A stretch of DNA of 64,000 nt from Clostridia bacterium (lineage in GTDB: Bacteria; Bacillota; Clostridia; Lachnospirales; Anaerotignaceae). Position 1 is the stretch's first letter, and every line of letters begins with the position of its first letter. Under the pieces are notes generated by a model. It was not told the origin of the DNA. It ran no database searches and saw only the letters and a list, made by a program, of their open reading frames with translations. Positions 1-7,884 of the stretch are shown one piece after another. A program made the position numbers and the translations under genes. The stretch is from the NCBI GenBank assembly GCA_910575055.1, contig CAJTDC010000001.1, forward strand, positions 496,001 through 560,000, given 5' to 3'.

Positions 1-605
1 TTAGTATCAAACTGACTATTAATTGCATCTGCTACGTCCTGCATACTATTAAATTCCCCACTACTAGCAAAGCTAATACTTGTTATTTTATCAGCATATT
101 TTACTCTAATAGTAGTACCTGCAATAGCACTAATATCTGTTTTTGCTCCATCAGATAAATCTAAATCTCCAGACTCCATCAATTTATCAGATGCACTTGC
201 TACATTCATACTTGCACTAGAAGCAAGATTTTTTACACCCAATATAGACAAAGAATCTACTGAATTAGAAGCTCCTGTTGCTTTAATATATTTACTATTT
301 TCTCCAATTGTGCTAATCAAATTTCTGCTAAAAAAGTCAGAATTTAAAAGATTTGTTGATGGACTTGTAAAAGAAGCATATTTATTTCTAAAACTTACTA
401 ACAAGTTACTAATAGAACGCATTGCATCCATTTTCCATTGTAGCAGTTGGCTCTTTTGTTTCTGTTTTGCTATTTTTGACCTTGTTCCAGCAGTCATATT
501 TTCAATTAATGTTTCTGTATCTAAACCACTGGCAAGACCACTAATTTTATTGTTATAAAAACTATTTGTACTTGTTGAACTACTTACTCCACCTACTGTT
601 GCCAT
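1..605 (-). CDS. fliD: Flagellar filament cap FliD, N-terminal part
   Basis: The reverse strand codes for about 201 residues that run off the left edge, so the C-terminal part is missing. The ATG is at 605, preceded by an AAAGGG ribosome site. The N-terminus has the FliD signature ISGLASGLDTETLIENM, then a QKSQLLQWK-type stretch followed by a coiled-coil-like helix, as in the FliD_N domain (N-terminal D0 region). FliD caps the growing filament outside the cell and helps flagellin fold in. It is separate from the fla/che operon and has its own sigma-D-like promoter near 679-705, as expected for a late flagellar gene. The identification rests on the N-terminal domain only. Confidence 0.9.
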   Translation of the reverse strand, partial: MATVGGVSSSTSTNSFYNNKISGLASGLDTETLIENMTAGTRSKIAKQKQKSQLLQWKMDAMRSISNLLVSFRNKYASFTSPSTNLLNSDFFSRNLISTIGENSKYIKATGASNSVDSLSILGVKNLASSASMNVASASDKLMESGDLDLSDGAKTDISAIAGTTIRVKYADKITSISFASSGEFNSMQDVADAINSQFDT

Positions 606-678
606 AGTATACACCCTTTCTATCATTTATTTTGAAAATAATCTATATCTTTTTTTCTGATTTATCCTCTATACTTAT

Positions 679-705
679 TTATCGACATATAGTATACTTT
701 AATTA
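679..705 (-). promoter_or_regulatory. Sigma-D (sigma-28) type promoter for fliD
   Basis: The reverse strand reads TAAT, 15 bases, then GTCGATAA, close to the flagellar sigma consensus TAAA-N15-GCCGATAA. The -10 is strong and the -35 weak. It lies about 75 bases before the fliD ATG. A sigma-D gene is present in this window. Confidence 0.6.
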
Positions 706-735
706 AGATTAATTTTAAAATAAATGTTATTGAAA

Positions 736-764
736 TTTACAAGTTTTTATGTTTCTAGTATAAT
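736..764 (+). promoter_or_regulatory. Sigma-A promoter for the ComFB-domain gene
   Basis: TTTACA, 17 bases, TATAAT, about 120 bases before the ATG at 886. The leader holds an orphan GGAGGGG Shine-Dalgarno-like sequence near 811 with no convincing ORF after it. The gene's own ribosome site (AAGGGGG) is just before 886. Confidence 0.6.
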
Positions 765-885
765 ATGCAATTATATCTTTACAAAATAAAAATACTATTA
801 TTAATCTATGGAGGGGATTTTTAACATACATTTTTACTACTTATGTTTATTAATTTTATAATGATTTTAAAAAGGGGGCATTATT

Positions 886-1596
886 ATGTCAGCACAAAAC
901 AACGACAAAATAACAAAAGATTTAGATTTCACTAAAAATAACAAAAGTACAGAATACGAAAACACCACAATTCAACAAAATCCAAAATCATCAGAATTTG
1001 CTTCCTCTATGGAAATTCAAAAATCAGATGATACTTCTCATGTTTCTGAAATTATAAAAGAAAAGTTAACAGAATTATTAGAACCAACAGAAATTATTAC
1101 AGAAACAGTTACTCCTCCAGATACTTTTATTCCTTTTACAGAAACAGAAGAAAATACAATTAATTTACAAAATGAAATAGAACCAGAAGAAATTACACCA
1201 GAAGAAGCAGCACTATTTGAACAAACCGACATTATAGCAAAACAAAATACTCCAAATAATATAGGCAATGATTTTAAAAATGTAATTAAAAATGACAGTA
1301 AAGAAATTACACTAAATGATGAAGAATATATTTATATGAATGTTATGGAAACATTTGTAAAAGAGGTTATTGTGGATTATATGAAGCAGTATGCTCATTG
1401 CAGTTGTAACCATTGTATTATTGATACTATGGCTCTAGCTTTGACAAATCTTCCTTCTAAATACATTGTAGTAAAAAAAGGAAGCCTTTCTCCATTACTT
1501 CATATGTATCGTACAAAATATTCTGCACTGATTTCTACTGAAGTATTAAAGGCTTGTTTAGCTGTAGGAAAATCTCCTCATCATAGTAAAAAATAA
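886..1596 (+). CDS. ComFB-domain protein with acidic N-terminal extension
   Basis: The protein has 236 residues in two parts. Residues 1 to about 145 are low-complexity, rich in Glu, Thr, Asn and Ile and probably disordered. Residues about 147-236 match the ComFB fold: YMNVMETFVKEVI, then a CxCxxC cluster (C172, C174, C177), then ALALTNLPSKYIV. ComFB in Bacillus sits in the comF competence operon, and ComFB proteins have more recently been described as cyclic di-nucleotide receptors; which ligand this one binds cannot be read from the sequence. Stand-alone ComFB proteins are about 100 residues, so the long acidic tail is unusual. It is convergent with an EAL-HDOD gene and near cheV, suggesting a link between second messenger and motility (inference). 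Confidence 0.8.
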   Translation: MSAQNNDKITKDLDFTKNNKSTEYENTTIQQNPKSSEFASSMEIQKSDDTSHVSEIIKEKLTELLEPTEIITETVTPPDTFIPFTETEENTINLQNEIEPEEITPEEAALFEQTDIIAKQNTPNNIGNDFKNVIKNDSKEITLNDEEYIYMNVMETFVKEVIVDYMKQYAHCSCNHCIIDTMALALTNLPSKYIVVKKGSLSPLLHMYRTKYSALISTEVLKACLAVGKSPHHSKK

Positions 1597-1613
1597 TACT
1601 TTTACATATCATA

Positions 1614-1641
1614 AAAAAGGCTGGTATCTACCAGCCTTTTT
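1614..1641. terminator. Bidirectional terminator between comFB-like and EAL-HDOD genes
   Basis: A hairpin with stem GGCTGGTA/TACCAGCC is flanked by an A-run on one side and a T-run on the other, so it can end transcription from both convergent genes. Confidence 0.85.
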
Positions 1642-1645
1642 CTAT

Positions 1646-3019
1646 TTATTTTATATCTTCTTCTACAGCACTTGTTTGACTGATATCTTCATTTCCTATA
1701 CTATCAATATCAATTTCGTCTTCTATGTCATCTCCTATAATTTCCTCAATCGTTTCTTCATTCTGTGCTGCTTTTACTTCTTCTTCATCATACTCTGTAT
1801 CTTTTATTGTTTCCCAAATACGATTTACTTCTTCTACACAATTAAAATAAACTTGTGCAATCATATTTGTTGGTATTCCTAAAATATCAGCATAATTTGT
1901 AATATTTTGCCAATCTGCCCTTTCATAACAAAGCACCAAATCTAATAACAAAGAGCAAGGCCCTTTATGATATATTAATGCCTGTTTTAATTCCTCTGAA
2001 ATTGGTATATCTTCAAAAATTTCTTCTAATGAAGCATCTATTAAACTACCCATTGTAGAAAACATTCCCATCAAATATGCTTCATTTTTAGAAATAGGTA
2101 ATGTTGTATTATATTCCATCAATTCTGAAGAAAAATTTGCTCTCAAAAAAGAACGTTTTAAAACATCTTCAGAGCCAAAATCTTTATCTCCCTTAAAACT
2201 TAAAAGATAAATCCATTGTTTTAATTGTCCTAATCCTAATGTTACTAATGCCTGACGAATAGAAGATGTTCTATTTCTTAATGCAAAATATACCGAATTT
2301 ACCATCTTTAACAAGCCATATGTTAAAGCTGCATCTCTCGAAATGATTTCTTCAATCATTTCAACATTTGGTTCATCTTTTGTTACTTCTACTACCAACT
2401 GGAAGAAATTACTTTGTAAATAGTCTGTTTTGTTCGCTTTTGTTTCTACTTTCTCTGCTACATATTGTCCTTGAAAATAATCTACACCCAAATCTTTTGC
2501 CAAATCATACTGTTTTTGTGTTTCAATACCATAAGCTATACAGATTTTATTAAAATTCTTTGCTAATTTTACCGTATTTTCTAATGATACCGCTTCATTC
2601 TTTCCAAAATCTAATTTAATATAATCCAAAAATTCCATTAAACCAAAATATCTTGGTGCAAATTGAAAATCATTAATGGCAAATTTATATCCTTCTTTAC
2701 GAAATCTTTGTATTAATGTTGTCGCTAATGGATGAATAATTACATTATCTTCAATTTGTATTACTAAATCATTTTGTTTAAATATTTTTGGCGTATTTTT
2801 AAATAACAAATTGGGAGTAAATGTCATAAAAGTGATTTTATCATTAAATATCTTTTTATTATTTTGTGACAAAAAATTGGAAATGGAGTCTGCTGCTGCA
2901 TAATCATTTGTTTGATTATACAAGCCACTTCCTTTCTCCTCTTGAAATAATATTTCATATCCAAATAAATTACCTTGTATATCTTTTATTGGTTGCCTTA
3001 CAACATACTTGTTCATCAT
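1646..3019 (-). CDS. EAL-HDOD signalling protein (YuxH family)
   Basis: The protein has 457 residues. Residues 1 to about 200 form an EAL-like domain (starts VVRQPIKDIQGNLFGYEILF) and residues about 200-405 an HDOD domain (EEIISRDAALTYGLLKMVN, RQALVTLGLGQLKQWIYLL), followed by a very acidic tail. EAL domains hydrolyse c-di-GMP, but here catalytic motifs are eroded: ExLxR reads EILFQ, the DDFG region reads NDFQ, and the C-terminal loop is AYGIETQ. It is therefore probably a binding or scaffold module rather than an active phosphodiesterase (inference). HDOD modules usually act in protein-protein signalling. It follows cheV on the same strand, 57 bases downstream, so the two may be co-transcribed. 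Confidence 0.85.
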   Translation of the reverse strand: MMNKYVVRQPIKDIQGNLFGYEILFQEEKGSGLYNQTNDYAAADSISNFLSQNNKKIFNDKITFMTFTPNLLFKNTPKIFKQNDLVIQIEDNVIIHPLATTLIQRFRKEGYKFAINDFQFAPRYFGLMEFLDYIKLDFGKNEAVSLENTVKLAKNFNKICIAYGIETQKQYDLAKDLGVDYFQGQYVAEKVETKANKTDYLQSNFFQLVVEVTKDEPNVEMIEEIISRDAALTYGLLKMVNSVYFALRNRTSSIRQALVTLGLGQLKQWIYLLSFKGDKDFGSEDVLKRSFLRANFSSELMEYNTTLPISKNEAYLMGMFSTMGSLIDASLEEIFEDIPISEELKQALIYHKGPCSLLLDLVLCYERADWQNITNYADILGIPTNMIAQVYFNCVEEVNRIWETIKDTEYDEEEVKAAQNEETIEEIIGDDIEDEIDIDSIGNEDISQTSAVEEDIK

Positions 3020-3076
3020 ACCTTTTCCACCTCATTTTAAGCTTTTGACCTAAAATCTTACTCATTTTATAGAATT

Positions 3077-3997
3077 TTATATATTATTTTTTTCTAGCAG
3101 TTCATCAATAACTTCTACTAAATGACCGATTTCTGGCTTAGAAAGTTGCTCATCTGCTCCTAACTGTTTTCCCTTTATTCTCATTTCTTCATTAATCAAG
3201 GAGGAAAATATAACAACAGGAATTTTTTGTAAGTCTGGGTCATCTTTTACTAACTTTGTTAATCTATGACCATCCATTCTTGGCATTTCAATATCTGTAA
3301 TAATTAAAGATGCCTTCTCATATATATTTTCTTCTTGTCGAATACTTCTTAAATACTCCCATGCTTCTTCACCATTATCAAATTTTAACACATTTTGATA
3401 CCCTGCTTTATTTAAAGAATCTCTTATCAATTTTGCAAGAAGCACAGAGTCTTCTGCCATAACAATAGGCTTTTTATTTTTTCCTCTTTTTCCCATTTTT
3501 TCAATTTCTTCAATTTGTATTGAAGTTTCTGGTGCAATTTCAGAAACAATCTTTTCAAAATCAAGTATCGTTATAAGCACTCCTTCTGTTTGTGCAATGC
3601 CTGTTGCAACTCCTTCTTCCCCTCCAGATATTGTCTTATCTGGCTTTTGTATATCATTCCACGAAATTCTACTAATGCCTACTACACTATGCACCCTAAA
3701 TGTTGCAAACATTTTATTAAAATTTGTCACAATAAACAAATCTTTTTCATCTTTTTCACTTTCTCGTCCAGTTAGATATTTAGGTAAATCAATTACTGTT
3801 AATACTGTTTCTCTAGGTTTAAAAATCCCCTCTACAACAGGATGTGAATGAGGAATTGGCTTTACTTTATCTGACATCATAATTTCTGTTACTTTTGCTA
3901 CATTAATGCCATACAATTCTCCATAAATCATAAATTCCATAATCTCTATTTCATTTGTGCCAGACTCTAATAAAATCTCACCTTTGGTCTTTTTCAT
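3077..3997 (-). CDS. cheV: Chemotaxis coupling protein CheV (CheW-receiver fusion)
   Basis: The protein has 306 residues. Residues about 15-160 are CheW-like (FMIYGELYGINVAKVTEIM; VIDLPKYLTGRE) and about 175-306 are a receiver domain with the acidic pair (AED), the phospho-acceptor in ITDIEMPRMDG, a Ser in IFSS and Lys in LSKPE. CheV couples receptors to CheA at the membrane array and takes part in adaptation when phosphorylated. It lies outside the main fla/che operon, downstream of a sigma-D-like -10 at 4223-4230 and in front of the EAL-HDOD gene. cheA and cheW are not in this window. Confidence 0.95.
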   Translation of the reverse strand: MKKTKGEILLESGTNEIEIMEFMIYGELYGINVAKVTEIMMSDKVKPIPHSHPVVEGIFKPRETVLTVIDLPKYLTGRESEKDEKDLFIVTNFNKMFATFRVHSVVGISRISWNDIQKPDKTISGGEEGVATGIAQTEGVLITILDFEKIVSEIAPETSIQIEEIEKMGKRGKNKKPIVMAEDSVLLAKLIRDSLNKAGYQNVLKFDNGEEAWEYLRSIRQEENIYEKASLIITDIEMPRMDGHRLTKLVKDDPDLQKIPVVIFSSLINEEMRIKGKQLGADEQLSKPEIGHLVEVIDELLEKNNI

Positions 3998-4222
3998 CGT
4001 TCAAATGCCCTCCCATATTATTTTTTGAACAAATGCTTTACTATTTCGCAAAATTTATTGTATTAAAATCTCCTTTAAAAAAATTCTATATACTTGATGA
4101 ATACCCCATTCTTTTAAAAGTATTTTTAGTAAAATAATGCTAGATACAAAACATCATCTATTACAATTCATTTTTACAAAATATCAATATAAATCACTTC
4201 TATCAAAGCCCTTTTTTTATTT

Positions 4223-4230
4223 ATATCGAC
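4223..4230 (-). promoter_or_regulatory. Sigma-D type -10 element for cheV
   Basis: The reverse strand reads GTCGATAT, one base from the sigma-D -10 GCCGATAT. No good TAAA-like -35 sits at the usual distance, and the leader to the cheV ATG would be about 225 bases, so the call is tentative. Confidence 0.4.
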
Positions 4231-4294
4231 TAAAAATGTTAAAATATAACTGTATTACTTTATAAATTTATATTTTTACAGCTTTTTATCAAAC

Positions 4295-4359
4295 AAATCT
4301 TAATCTTGAGCATAAACAACTTACACAAAAGAAGCTATCTATGCTCAAGACTTAGATTT
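4295..4359 (-). terminator. Long inverted repeat ending the fla/che operon
   Basis: Two 20-base arms (4295-4314 and 4340-4359) match at 18 of 20 positions around a 25-base loop; the core is CTTGAGCATA/TATGCTCAAG. It starts 6 bases after the cheD stop. The U-run after it is weak, so it may be an RNA 3'-end protecting structure as well as a terminator. Confidence 0.6.
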
Positions 4360-4365
4360 TATTGT

Positions 4366-4851
4366 TTAGAGAACTAACTCTTTTCTTCCAAAAGAACGCA
4401 CCAGCACTACTCCTGTTTCTGCATCTAAAAGTAATGTTCTAGCATAATTTAGTCCCACATCTTCTCTTGCAACTCTAATACCTTCTTTTGCTAACACTTT
4501 TTTTACTGTTTCTATATTCCTTTGTCCTATATTGCCTATGGAATTATTGCCTTGAACCTCGAACATTTTTGCTCCACCTGCAATTTTACAAACCATACGT
4601 GCACGTACTCCTCCAAACACCTCTAATTTTCTAAGAGTCGCAGGTATACCTGTATCAGCATATTTAAACACATTACTATTATTTCCTTCCATATTATTTG
4701 GTAACATAATATGAACCATTCCCCCCAAACGTATCATAGGGTCATAAAAACAAATACCAATACAAGAGCCTAACGCATATGTAATTAGCTTTCCAGGTCC
4801 TCGACAAATCTTCATGTCAGCAATTCCTACTACTAATTGCTTATCACTCAT
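4366..4851 (-). CDS. cheD: Chemoreceptor glutamine deamidase CheD
   Basis: The protein has 161 residues, the usual length. The catalytic Cys is in LGSCIGICFYD and the catalytic His in GGMVHIMLP; the C-terminal half keeps NIGQRNIETV and GLNYARTLLLD. CheD deamidates glutamines on chemoreceptors and binds CheC, raising CheC's phosphatase activity. It overlaps the end of cheC by 8 bases, so the partners are translationally coupled. It is the last gene of the fla/che operon. Confidence 0.95.
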   Translation of the reverse strand: MSDKQLVVGIADMKICRGPGKLITYALGSCIGICFYDPMIRLGGMVHIMLPNNMEGNNSNVFKYADTGIPATLRKLEVFGGVRARMVCKIAGGAKMFEVQGNNSIGNIGQRNIETVKKVLAKEGIRVAREDVGLNYARTLLLDAETGVVLVRSFGRKELVL

Positions 4852-5464
4852 TCAAAACACCTAATTTCTTTAAAAGATAATTCAAAGATGGTATATCTGG
4901 CATCAACAATAAATTGCTATATACTTCCTTATCTTCTACAATAAATTTTCCATTTATAATCATTATTTTATCTGTTTGATGTCCAAATTCTACCATCGGC
5001 ACAGACATAATTCCTCCCAACATATTTACAGACATAGCGGGTACTGATAAATTAATTGAAATCCCTGTCAATTTTGAAATCGCACTTACATAAGAAGAAA
5101 TCATAATATTTCCAATTTCTACTAATGCTGACACTTCCAAATCTCCTAATTGACTAAAATCATCAATTTTTGATGTTAATACATGTTCTAACATAATATT
5201 AATCAAATCTAAATTCTGCAAATACAACATAACACCATTCAATTCTCCTGATATATTTACTAATACACCAGAAACAATCATTTCAGGGTCACCTAATTTT
5301 GTAATTGCTTCATTAAATCCTAATATCTGTACTTCTGGCATTGTCATTTTAATTTTTCTATTCATCATTTCAGAAAGTGCTGTCGCAGCATTGCCTGTGC
5401 CAATACTTCCTATCTCTCTCATAACATCTATTTCAAGGCTATTTATTTCCTCATATTTTTTCAT
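4844..5464 (-). CDS. cheC: CheY-P phosphatase CheC
   Basis: The protein has 206 residues with two CheC repeats. The second active-site helix is intact (ALVEIGNIMISSY, ExxN), with a Pro further on (NLSVP). The first helix reads MREIGSIGTGNA, so its Asn position in ExxN is Ser. In Bacillus CheC the second site is the more important one, so activity is likely retained. CheC dephosphorylates CheY-P and is stimulated by CheD, the next gene. The ATG at 5464 follows a good AGGAGG site. Confidence 0.93.
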   Translation of the reverse strand: MKKYEEINSLEIDVMREIGSIGTGNAATALSEMMNRKIKMTMPEVQILGFNEAITKLGDPEMIVSGVLVNISGELNGVMLYLQNLDLINIMLEHVLTSKIDDFSQLGDLEVSALVEIGNIMISSYVSAISKLTGISINLSVPAMSVNMLGGIMSVPMVEFGHQTDKIMIINGKFIVEDKEVYSNLLLMPDIPSLNYLLKKLGVLNE

Positions 5465-5494
5465 ATAGTGCTTCCTCCTAGCAAAGTTGTCTTA

Positions 5495-6268
5495 TTAAGA
5501 CCTCAATCCATTAATGGTTGTTTCTACTTCATCAGAAGTTTGTACCATTCTCAATGCGTATTGATAACACCTTTGTGCTTCAATCATTTTTGTTACTTCC
5601 TGTCCTAAATTGACATTACTCATTTCTAATGCTTTATTTGCTAATATTGTCCCATTACCAGCTGTTACTACAGGCTGCCCATCTTTTTCTGCTGGTATAA
5701 ATTCTGTTCCTCTTACACTTTCGATACCATTTTTAGAAGGAAATGTATATATCCCTATTTGTTCAATTAAATCTTCTCCTGCTATCATTTCTTGCGAGCC
5801 TGGCACTTCTCCTTCAGCTGTTGGAGGTAATGTTCCTACAATAATAGGGTTTTGATTAGCATCTAATACTCTTTTACCATTTGCTGTTTCAAGATAAAAA
5901 TTACCATCTGGTTGTAATGATGTCATAAAATTACCATTTCTTGTATATGTAATTTCTTGCGTTACAGGATTTTGTATCGCAAAAAATCCATCTCCCATAA
6001 TCATATAATCATATTCTAAACCTGTCGTAGCAAGGTGACCTTGTGTAAAATCTACATTTGTTTTTTCTACGTGTACTCCTGCTCCTGCAATGTAATCTGT
6101 TGGTTCTTGTGCTACTGCATTCAAATTACTATAAATACACTCTGAAAATGTGGAGGGTTTATTTTTATATCCATGTGTATTTACATTTGCAATATTATTT
6201 GCTATAATGTTTAATCTTTCCTGATGTGCAATCGCTCCTACAGCCCCTGTATAAAAAGAACGGTCCAT
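5495..6268 (-). CDS. Flagellar rod/hook-basal body protein (FlhO/FlgF-FlgG family)
   Basis: The protein has 257 residues with the rod-protein N-terminus (GAIAHQERLNIIANNIANVNT-like, residues 9-29), the central GDGFFAIQNP, and the C-terminal LEMSNVNLGQEVTKMIEAQR helix. These axial proteins are exported and build the distal rod. Two such genes sit side by side after sigD, matching the flhO-flhP pair of Bacillus. Which corresponds to FlgF and which to FlgG is not certain. The start has an AGGAGG ribosome site. Confidence 0.9.
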   Translation of the reverse strand: MDRSFYTGAVGAIAHQERLNIIANNIANVNTHGYKNKPSTFSECIYSNLNAVAQEPTDYIAGAGVHVEKTNVDFTQGHLATTGLEYDYMIMGDGFFAIQNPVTQEITYTRNGNFMTSLQPDGNFYLETANGKRVLDANQNPIIVGTLPPTAEGEVPGSQEMIAGEDLIEQIGIYTFPSKNGIESVRGTEFIPAEKDGQPVVTAGNGTILANKALEMSNVNLGQEVTKMIEAQRCYQYALRMVQTSDEVETTINGLRS

Positions 6269-6288
6269 ATTTATTGCCTCCTACTCTA

Positions 6289-7056
6289 TTATTGTACTCT
6301 ACCAATTTCTGTCGTTGCTTTTCCTAACAACTGGTCATACATTTTTAATACTTGTGCTGCACTTTGCAACGCCCTTTCACTAGCCATCATATCTGTCATT
6401 TGTTTTACCAAATCTACATTCGATTTTTCTAGCATTTTCCACTCTATAGGAGTATCTACAGGTGCAGGCTGTTGACCACCTATTGCTGTAAATAGTCCCT
6501 CTTGTTTTGATTTTTGTATTCCATTATAATCTTCAAAATCTACAATACCAAGTCTTCCTAAAACAGTATTACCATCTGCCGCCAATATCGTGCCATCATC
6601 TAATGCCTGTATATTATCTGTACCAATATAAATAGGCTGATTATCTTCTCCCAATACACGCCCTGCGTGCTGTAATGCTATATATCCTTCATCATCTATT
6701 ATAAAAGCACCATTTCTCGTATACATCAATCCATCTACTGTCTGCACTTGGAAAAAACCAGGTCCTGCTATTGCAAAGTCCATATTCATATCTGTTGGTT
6801 CAAATATTCCTTGTGTATAGTCTGTTATAGTTACTTCACCTGCTGTAATCATAGATGATGTTGTACCCAATTCTTGACCATCTTCATGATTGATATTTCC
6901 ATATCTTGAAAACATCTCATTTTGAAATGTTGTTGTGATAAATTCATCAGATTTAAAACCTGGTGTTGCTGCATTTGTCATATTATTTGCTATTACTGAT
7001 AAATTTCTATTTTGTGTAAGCATACCTGAAGTTAAATGATAAAACCCCTTTGACAC
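6289..7056 (-). CDS. Flagellar rod/hook-basal body protein (FlhP/FlgG-like)
   Basis: The protein has 255 residues: N-terminal LTSGMLTQNRNLSVIANNMT, central IAGPGFFQVQTVDGL, and C-terminal EKSNVDLVKQMTDMMASERA, all typical of the FlgG/FlgF family. It begins with GTG at 7056 behind a GGAGGTG site. It is paired with the next gene (21-base gap) and follows sigD by 13 bases. Role: exported rod subunit under the hook. Confidence 0.9.
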   Translation of the reverse strand: MSKGFYHLTSGMLTQNRNLSVIANNMTNAATPGFKSDEFITTTFQNEMFSRYGNINHEDGQELGTTSSMITAGEVTITDYTQGIFEPTDMNMDFAIAGPGFFQVQTVDGLMYTRNGAFIIDDEGYIALQHAGRVLGEDNQPIYIGTDNIQALDDGTILAADGNTVLGRLGIVDFEDYNGIQKSKQEGLFTAIGGQQPAPVDTPIEWKMLEKSNVDLVKQMTDMMASERALQSAAQVLKMYDQLLGKATTEIGRVQ

Positions 7057-7069
7057 ACTTACTCACCTC

Positions 7070-7855
7070 CTATTCCTTTTCATCAAAAAAACGTTGCATA
7101 TAATTTCTTAACTTGCGTATTGCATTTGCATGAATTTGAGAAATTCTTGGTTCACTTACCTGCATTACTACAGATATTTCTTTCATATTTAATTCATTGA
7201 TATAATAAAGAGATAGTACCATTTGTTCTTTTTCTCTTAAAGAAGCCAATCCCTCTTTTAATGCTGCTGCTGTTTCTTTTTTTTGCAAATACTGCTCTGG
7301 CAATAATTCATTCGTATTTTTTAATATTCCACCAGATTTTTGCCCAACACCTTCTTCTTCCATAAGCATATCCAAAGAAAGTAAATTGAATGTTCCTGTC
7401 TTTCCCAAGTCTTCTTTATACTTTTTTATGCTAATTTGAAGATGGTTTGCTACTTCTTCATCTGTTGGTGTTCTTCCTAATTGATGACTTAATATATTCT
7501 GTGCTTCCTCTATTTCTTTGGCACTTTTTCGTATGCTTCTTGGAACCCAATCCTGTTTTCTAGCAATATCTATAATCATTCCTCGTATTCTTTTTGAAAT
7601 ATAAGTTTCAAATTTTACGTGCTTATTGATGTCAAATTTATCAATCGCTGTCATAATAGCCAAAACACCCTCATTAATTATATCATCAATTTGGGAAAAA
7701 CCCAAGTAAATTCCTCTCATTTGCATAGCAATATTTTTGACAATATAGATATATCGCAGCACCAATGTTTGTTTAATTTTTTGGTCATTGGTTTGTTTAT
7801 ACAGTATAAGCAGCTCTTCATTTGTCTTTGTATCCAATTCTTTTTGAGAAAGCAT
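7070..7855 (-). CDS. sigD: Flagellar sigma factor sigma-D/FliA
   Basis: The protein has 261 residues, the usual length for sigma-28. Region 2 includes YLGFSQIDDIINEGVLAIM and FETYISKRIRGMIIDIARK; region 3 has LGRTPTDEEVANHL; region 4 ends in LSLYYINELNMKEISVVMQV, a helix-turn-helix. It directs transcription of late flagellar and chemotaxis genes such as fliD and probably cheV here. It follows flhA directly; in Bacillus subtilis sigD lies near the operon end after flhF, flhG and several che genes. No FlgM anti-sigma gene is seen in the window. Confidence 0.95.
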   Translation of the reverse strand: MLSQKELDTKTNEELLILYKQTNDQKIKQTLVLRYIYIVKNIAMQMRGIYLGFSQIDDIINEGVLAIMTAIDKFDINKHVKFETYISKRIRGMIIDIARKQDWVPRSIRKSAKEIEEAQNILSHQLGRTPTDEEVANHLQISIKKYKEDLGKTGTFNLLSLDMLMEEEGVGQKSGGILKNTNELLPEQYLQKKETAAALKEGLASLREKEQMVLSLYYINELNMKEISVVMQVSEPRISQIHANAIRKLRNYMQRFFDEKE

Positions 7856-7884
7856 ACCTATCTCCCCTGTCCTTGTTGCCTATT

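Larger units (their letters stand above)
4018..4365. other. Gene-free spacer between cheD and cheV
   Basis: An AT-rich stretch of about 350 bases without a credible ORF. It holds the long inverted repeat after cheD (4295-4359) and the sigma-D-like -10 for cheV (4223-4230). Confidence 0.6.
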
